Source: Welwitschia mirabilis (lineage: Eukaryota > Gnetophyta > Gnetopsida > Welwitschiales). Taken from it: DNA of 20,927 bases. The position numbers and the translations under genes were made by a program. Shown piece after piece: positions 16,578-20,927 of this stretch. Below the pieces are notes generated by a model, which was not told the DNA's origin, made no database searches, and saw nothing but the letters and a program-made list of their open reading frames with translations. How positions within the stretch are numbered: the stretch's first letter is position 1; each line of letters begins with the position of its first letter. The stretch spans positions 204,425,039 to 204,445,965 of the forward strand of contig JBOZIK010000001.1 of assembly GCA_051453625.1 (NCBI GenBank), read 5' to 3'.

Positions 16578-19501
16578 TATATTAGTTGTTAAAACTTGTA
16601 CATTATCTCTTCACAAGTCTTTTTACTTATGTACTTGTAATTCCTTAGTAAACTTTTGTTCTAAATCATTCTTAATTTAGATAAGTTTTCAAACTCTAGT
16701 TGCATAGGATTGTGGTATAAGTATTATCTCACTAAATAGCTCTCTATTGTATAACTTTAGAACATTTCCATTTATTTATTATAATTACTATTAATAAAAC
16801 CTTTCTAAGAGTTTTCTTGAATGATGAAAATAGAGAAAGAGTAACAAATTAATGTGTTATAGCATTTTTGATTTTTTCCTCCTTTGCATTCATGTTTATG
16901 GAACATTGTAGATTGTATATCTTCATTCTAGTAATAGAAATGGGTATGTCAAGAACATAAGCAATGAATAAAATATTCTTTCATATCATATTAGCTTAGT
17001 ACTAAAGTGAAACTCTTCATCTAGTTTACTTTTTTTTTAAAGGTTGTAAAACACTAATTATAAACTATTAGGAATTATTTATAATAATGATGATAAAATA
17101 AAAGTATAAACCATTAGAGAATAAACTAGAATACTTTACAAATATTTAGAGGATTATTAGCAAGAAGACCATATATTTGCTATTTAATAATCAAGGAATT
17201 CTAATTAAACACTTTATTTTTAGTTGAATAGAAACATTTCTAGGTTTTCTTGATTATCCATTAGACAAATAAACATTCCTCATATTTGTGTTTCATGATA
17301 ATAGTATATGAAAAAAATTTAGTTTAGTTGTATTACTTGTGATCATTTCTTTTTAAGGCACCTTTGATCATAGGTTTCATTATCCTGGAATTGAAATTTC
17401 ATCACCCAAGCCTATGTTATTTTCTTATATTCCTATATCTAAGTTATATAGTTTTATTTTTCTTGGTCATCAAACAAGGGATAATTCTCATGAGGATTTT
17501 CTTAATCCCATGCTAGCTAGCTACATTAGTTTTCTTGTAGCTCTATAAAATACTATTTTCATCTAAATTTAGTGTAGACTATTCAAGCATTTAAGTAATA
17601 AAATATCATGATATAATATCAACATATTGATTTATGTGAATTTTATCTATAGTAATAATCTCCATAATCCTATCTATTTGTTATAAAAGTATGTTTTTAT
17701 TAAATGTACCACCTTTTTAGATGCCATTACTTAACATGAGTTAAAGAAAGTCCCCAGTGCTAAATCTTTAATGTTAATTAATGCTTCATTTATAAACTAC
17801 TATTATTGGTTTTTTATTTATTCTAAGATATCAAATTCCATGTATATCTAATTTGGTATAGAATAATAATTATATGATAGACAATGAAATTTTTTGACTT
17901 CATTGAATACAATCATGAATTATACTCTTCTCTACATTAGTATTTAACAATTGTGCTTTATATCCCATCATTTTAATACCATTGTGGAGGAAGAAATAAG
18001 TATTTTTTTGAATAAGAAAAGTTTTGAAGTAATTACAAATAAAATATCAAATTTTTTCTTTGTTTTTCTATCTATTTGACTTATTTTAAAAGAACAAGAA
18101 TCTTAACCTAGTTTAGAAACTTTTTAGTAAATAAAAGTAGTATAAACATGTAGTATTATTATACATAAGAAAAACATTTAAAGGACAATAAATGAAATCA
18201 AACATGAAATTTAATCATTAAATACATGAATTACTAATACTAATGATTCGTTTGAACATGCTTTTTGAAAACATCGAGTATTTCAAAATTGATTTGAGAA
18301 CATGTTTTGATCCTTTTATGTTATTAATTCCTTTGAAGGAAATGTTTTTATTAAACTTTCATCCCATTGTATAATGGATATTAACATCACTAGTAAGGTT
18401 AAGTCTTATAAACTTACATAATCTAGTTTCAATCTAAGAAATATTATCCACTGAATTTTCAAAATAAAGGTAACAAATTGATGCTTTATTATCCATGTAT
18501 ACAAGGAATTATAGAGACAGACTCATGCCCATTAGTATTGGGTTATAATCACTTATTGAACAAAGGAAAATAGAGTATGTATTTAAATAATTATTTATTA
18601 TTTAAAATAAGGATAGCACAATAAGGACTTACACTTATCAAAGAAAGAAAATACAAAAGAAGCTAGAAACTTAGGAGTACTTAATTTACATTGCAAGATA
18701 ATAGAATGTATCATTCTATTTTTTGAAGAAAATTATAACATTTCCTTATAGCGAGAATTATGTTTAAAATTTTTTATAATTTAACAATGTAGAAAAGTCC
18801 TCACTTTAAATTGTACTTATGATTTTGCTAAGTAAATGAATTGATTAAAAGAGCTTACTTTCATAGAAAAGTTAATTACAACTTATCACCAATAATTAGC
18901 ACATTCTTACTTAATGCATCTTTAGAAACATAAATGGTATCAATCCAAATATAATTGCCCTTGTGTCAAAATAGAAAAACTAGATTGAGAATCTAACTAT
19001 GAAAACTTTTACATTAAATAATATAGTATTTCTTAAGTTCATATTATTTGTAGACCCAATGGTAACATAATGACCTTTTTCCATTACACTTTGAGCATTA
19101 CTTCTTAAACCAATAGAATTTGTTAATGTAGTCTTAGTATAGATTCCCTCATTTGAATTTTATATTGTGGAATATAAAATTAAACTAATATATCAAATCC
19201 TTGAAAATTAAACATTAATGTAAAAGAACCTAAAAAAACCACTAATGGTACAAAAAGAAAAAAAGATAAAAATCCAGAAGTAGACCAAATGACAATGTAT
19301 ATGTATGTAAGTTCAAGAATTATAGATCAAAGTCATTTCAATTTTTCTTTATACTCTAATATTGTTTTGGAACTAGTGCATCAATTTCTTTTAATTATAA
19401 TATAGTACTACAGATCTATGATTTATTCTTAATTTATAGTAATATAATTTTTAAATGTTTAACAATAATAGTATAAATCATAAATAAATAGATAAATTAA
19501 C

Positions 19502-19511
19502 NNNNNNNNNN
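19502..19511. other. Assembly gap (10 N)
   Basis: Run of 10 N; no duplicated flanks are visible. Confidence 0.9.
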
Positions 19512-20009
19512 GAAGTTTGACCACATACTATGTATGTAGTTAGGTGATAACATTATAAAATTGACTTTCATTTTAGGGAATTAAGGCCTTATTAGTAAGT
19601 TTAATTAATCATTATGATGATTTTATGCATTTATTTTACTTAAGTCCATGAAAATCCTATTTTACTATTAATATGCCTAAACACTGCCATTTGTAATTAA
19701 AATGTATTATCAAGAGCATCATGATAAGAGATTGAACTATGTTTAGCATATTTGAAGGTAGCACCAGTCTTAAGCATGGTTATGCTAGCTTTTTATAGTA
19801 AAAGAGTATCATACTTAAGTTCCTGCGTCCTCTTGATGCATGTAGATTATCCTATATTTTTGCAAAGATAATATGAATGAGGAATATTCTAAGAAGAACC
19901 CCTCAATTTGACCCCATGACTTAATAATTATTTTATGTACTTTTGGGAATTATTTACAATAACACCCTTTAGGCCTTACAAATGCTAATTGAAAATACTA
20001 ATCTAGGCC

Positions 20010-20018
20010 TATAAATAT
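20010..20018 (+). promoter_or_regulatory. TATA-like box, possible LTR or gene promoter
   Basis: TATAAATAT in the context GGCCTATAAATATGCTTCC, followed by a pyrimidine-rich CTTCCTCCTTTC about 10 bases on, a fair match to a plant TATA box with initiator-type pyrimidines. No coding frame was found downstream within the window. Confidence 0.3.
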
Positions 20019-20669
20019 GCTTCCTCCTTTCATTTGAATAGGATGTACTTCCATTATAATATTTTAAGAAAACTAAAGATGTATTCATGAGTTCTTTCTA
20101 AGCCTCCCATAGGGATGAAATAGCTATCAAGCTAACGTAATGCTTCTTGATGTAGCATGAGTAAATTTTTTATTGTTTTCTTATTATGATAATAAAATAC
20201 TAAATATTCTTGATGCATTACTTTGATATTAATTTATGAATGTCAAACTTGTTATACTTAGTTAACTAAGCTTTTCTTTTACTTCAAGATCTAGTCTTGT
20301 GTCTTTTTTTTTTACATTCAAGCTTGCATAACCTAAATTTATATTTGATGGATCTTGAGAGACCCCTAATTTTTATGCTTATTTTATTATGATGTAAAGG
20401 CTAGGTGTCTTGTTTATATCACCATCATGTCTATGATGAATGAGATTATGCCATTGTGCTTAAGCTTGAAGTAATGAAGTACTCATGATNNNNNNNNNNN
20501 NNNNNNNNNNNNNNNNNNNNNNNNNNNNNNNACATTTCTTCATTATAAGTACTTATATTTCTCCTTGAAGTTGCTATGTTAGTTTGAATGCTATATCCCA
20601 TTCCTAGATCTTTAAATATCTTTTTAATCTTTATTAGTTTATACTTTTATGCTTTTTTTACTGATAGCG
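20019..20669. other. No recognisable feature
   Basis: AT-rich with a 42-N gap at 20490-20531. No open frame or RNA gene was recognised. Confidence 0.4.
20490..20531. other. Assembly gap (42 N)
   Basis: Run of 42 N; flanks are not duplicated. Confidence 0.9.
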
Positions 20670-20691
20670 TTTATCATGTATCTTTGATAAA
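20670..20691. repeat. Hairpin 1 of cluster
   Basis: TTTATCA at 20670-20676 pairs with TGATAAA at 20685-20691 across an 8-nt loop. Confidence 0.6.
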
Positions 20692-20698
20692 GAATGAA

Positions 20699-20730
20699 AC
20701 TAGGAATATACTATAAACAAAATTCCTAGT
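20699..20730. repeat. Hairpin 2 of cluster
   Basis: ACTAGGAAT at 20699-20707 pairs perfectly with ATTCCTAGT at 20722-20730 across a 14-nt loop. Confidence 0.65.
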
Positions 20731-20748
20731 ACTTTTGGTAAAAGTTGG

Positions 20749-20829
20749 ATTTGACCATGCGAGATTTTTATCCCTAGGGAAATCTCATAAATTACCATAT
20801 ATTAAGAACAGATACAAGCATAGTCAAAT
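20749..20829. repeat. Nested inverted repeats (hairpins 3 and 4)
   Basis: The outer arms ATTTGACCATGC (20749-20760) and GCATAGTCAAAT (20818-20829) are inverted with one mismatch. Directly inside the left arm lies GAGATTT (20761-20767), which pairs with AAATCTC (20780-20786) and encloses the perfect palindrome TCCCTAGGGA (20771-20780). The layout could be a small MITE-like or LTR-terminal remnant. Confidence 0.5.
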
Positions 20830-20927
20830 TTCACCATAGGTATTAGACATGATAGTAAGTCTTGAGTTAACTATTATTTATTATAAACTTATTTAACTTT
20901 GAGATGTTAAATTAACACTAGTATTGG

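Larger units (their letters stand above)
16445..20009. other. Long gene-free AT-rich stretch
   Basis: No gene, RNA or mobile element could be recognised on either strand. An open stretch without a start codon on the plus strand at about 17360-17549 is the longest unexplained frame, but it matches nothing I know and is within chance for six frames. Confidence 0.5.

Noticed and set aside
17360-17549. Plus-strand open stretch of about 60 codons
   Set aside because: No start codon at its beginning and no known motif; expected occasionally by chance in 21 kb.

Overview
The window is AT-rich, gene-poor plant nuclear DNA, most likely from a flowering plant. I see no intact protein-coding gene, tRNA, rRNA or CRISPR array. 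The organism call rests on a decayed non-chromovirus (Athila/Tat-like) Ty3/gypsy retrotransposon, AT- and T-rich intergenic sequence, very few CG dinucleotides (as expected after long cytosine methylation and deamination), an (AT)15 microsatellite and a 37-bp minisatellite. No open frame looks like a functional gene.

Layout. Positions 1-2170: non-coding, with two N gaps and a 401-bp unit present twice around a 100-N gap. Positions 2175-3760, plus strand: a tRNA-primer-binding-site-like stretch followed by a 'ghost' reading frame of more than 400 codons. It is peppered with stops but keeps one frame for about 1.25 kb; I cannot name its family. Positions about 4425-8473, minus strand: a Ty3/gypsy internal region in the order gag core, CCHC zinc knuckle, linker, aspartic protease, reverse transcriptase, integrase zinc finger and integrase core. 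Family motifs are readable, but catalytic residues are lost in protease and RT, and the RNase H region appears deleted. Positions 9069-10500: five copies of a degenerate 38-bp motif. Positions 10466-11733: a roughly 585-bp block present twice around a 100-N gap. Positions 11734-13340: AT-rich sequence with an (AT)15 tract, the minisatellite and a TATA-like box. Positions 13340-20927: no recognisable gene, one TATA-like box and several hairpins, including a tight cluster at 20.67-20.83 kb.

Assembly. There are nine N gaps. Four are exactly 100 N, and each is flanked by two near-identical copies of the same sequence (107-588 bp, roughly 3-5% different by eye). The simplest reading is that overlapping contig ends, probably from two haplotypes, were placed side by side instead of being merged, so these 'tandem duplications' should not be trusted as biology. 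The gypsy pol sequence reads naturally across one of these gaps if the duplicate is counted only once.

The components do not form a working pathway. They are layered, eroded retroelements: the minus-strand gypsy relic and a plus-strand relic lie tail to tail near 3.7-4.4 kb.
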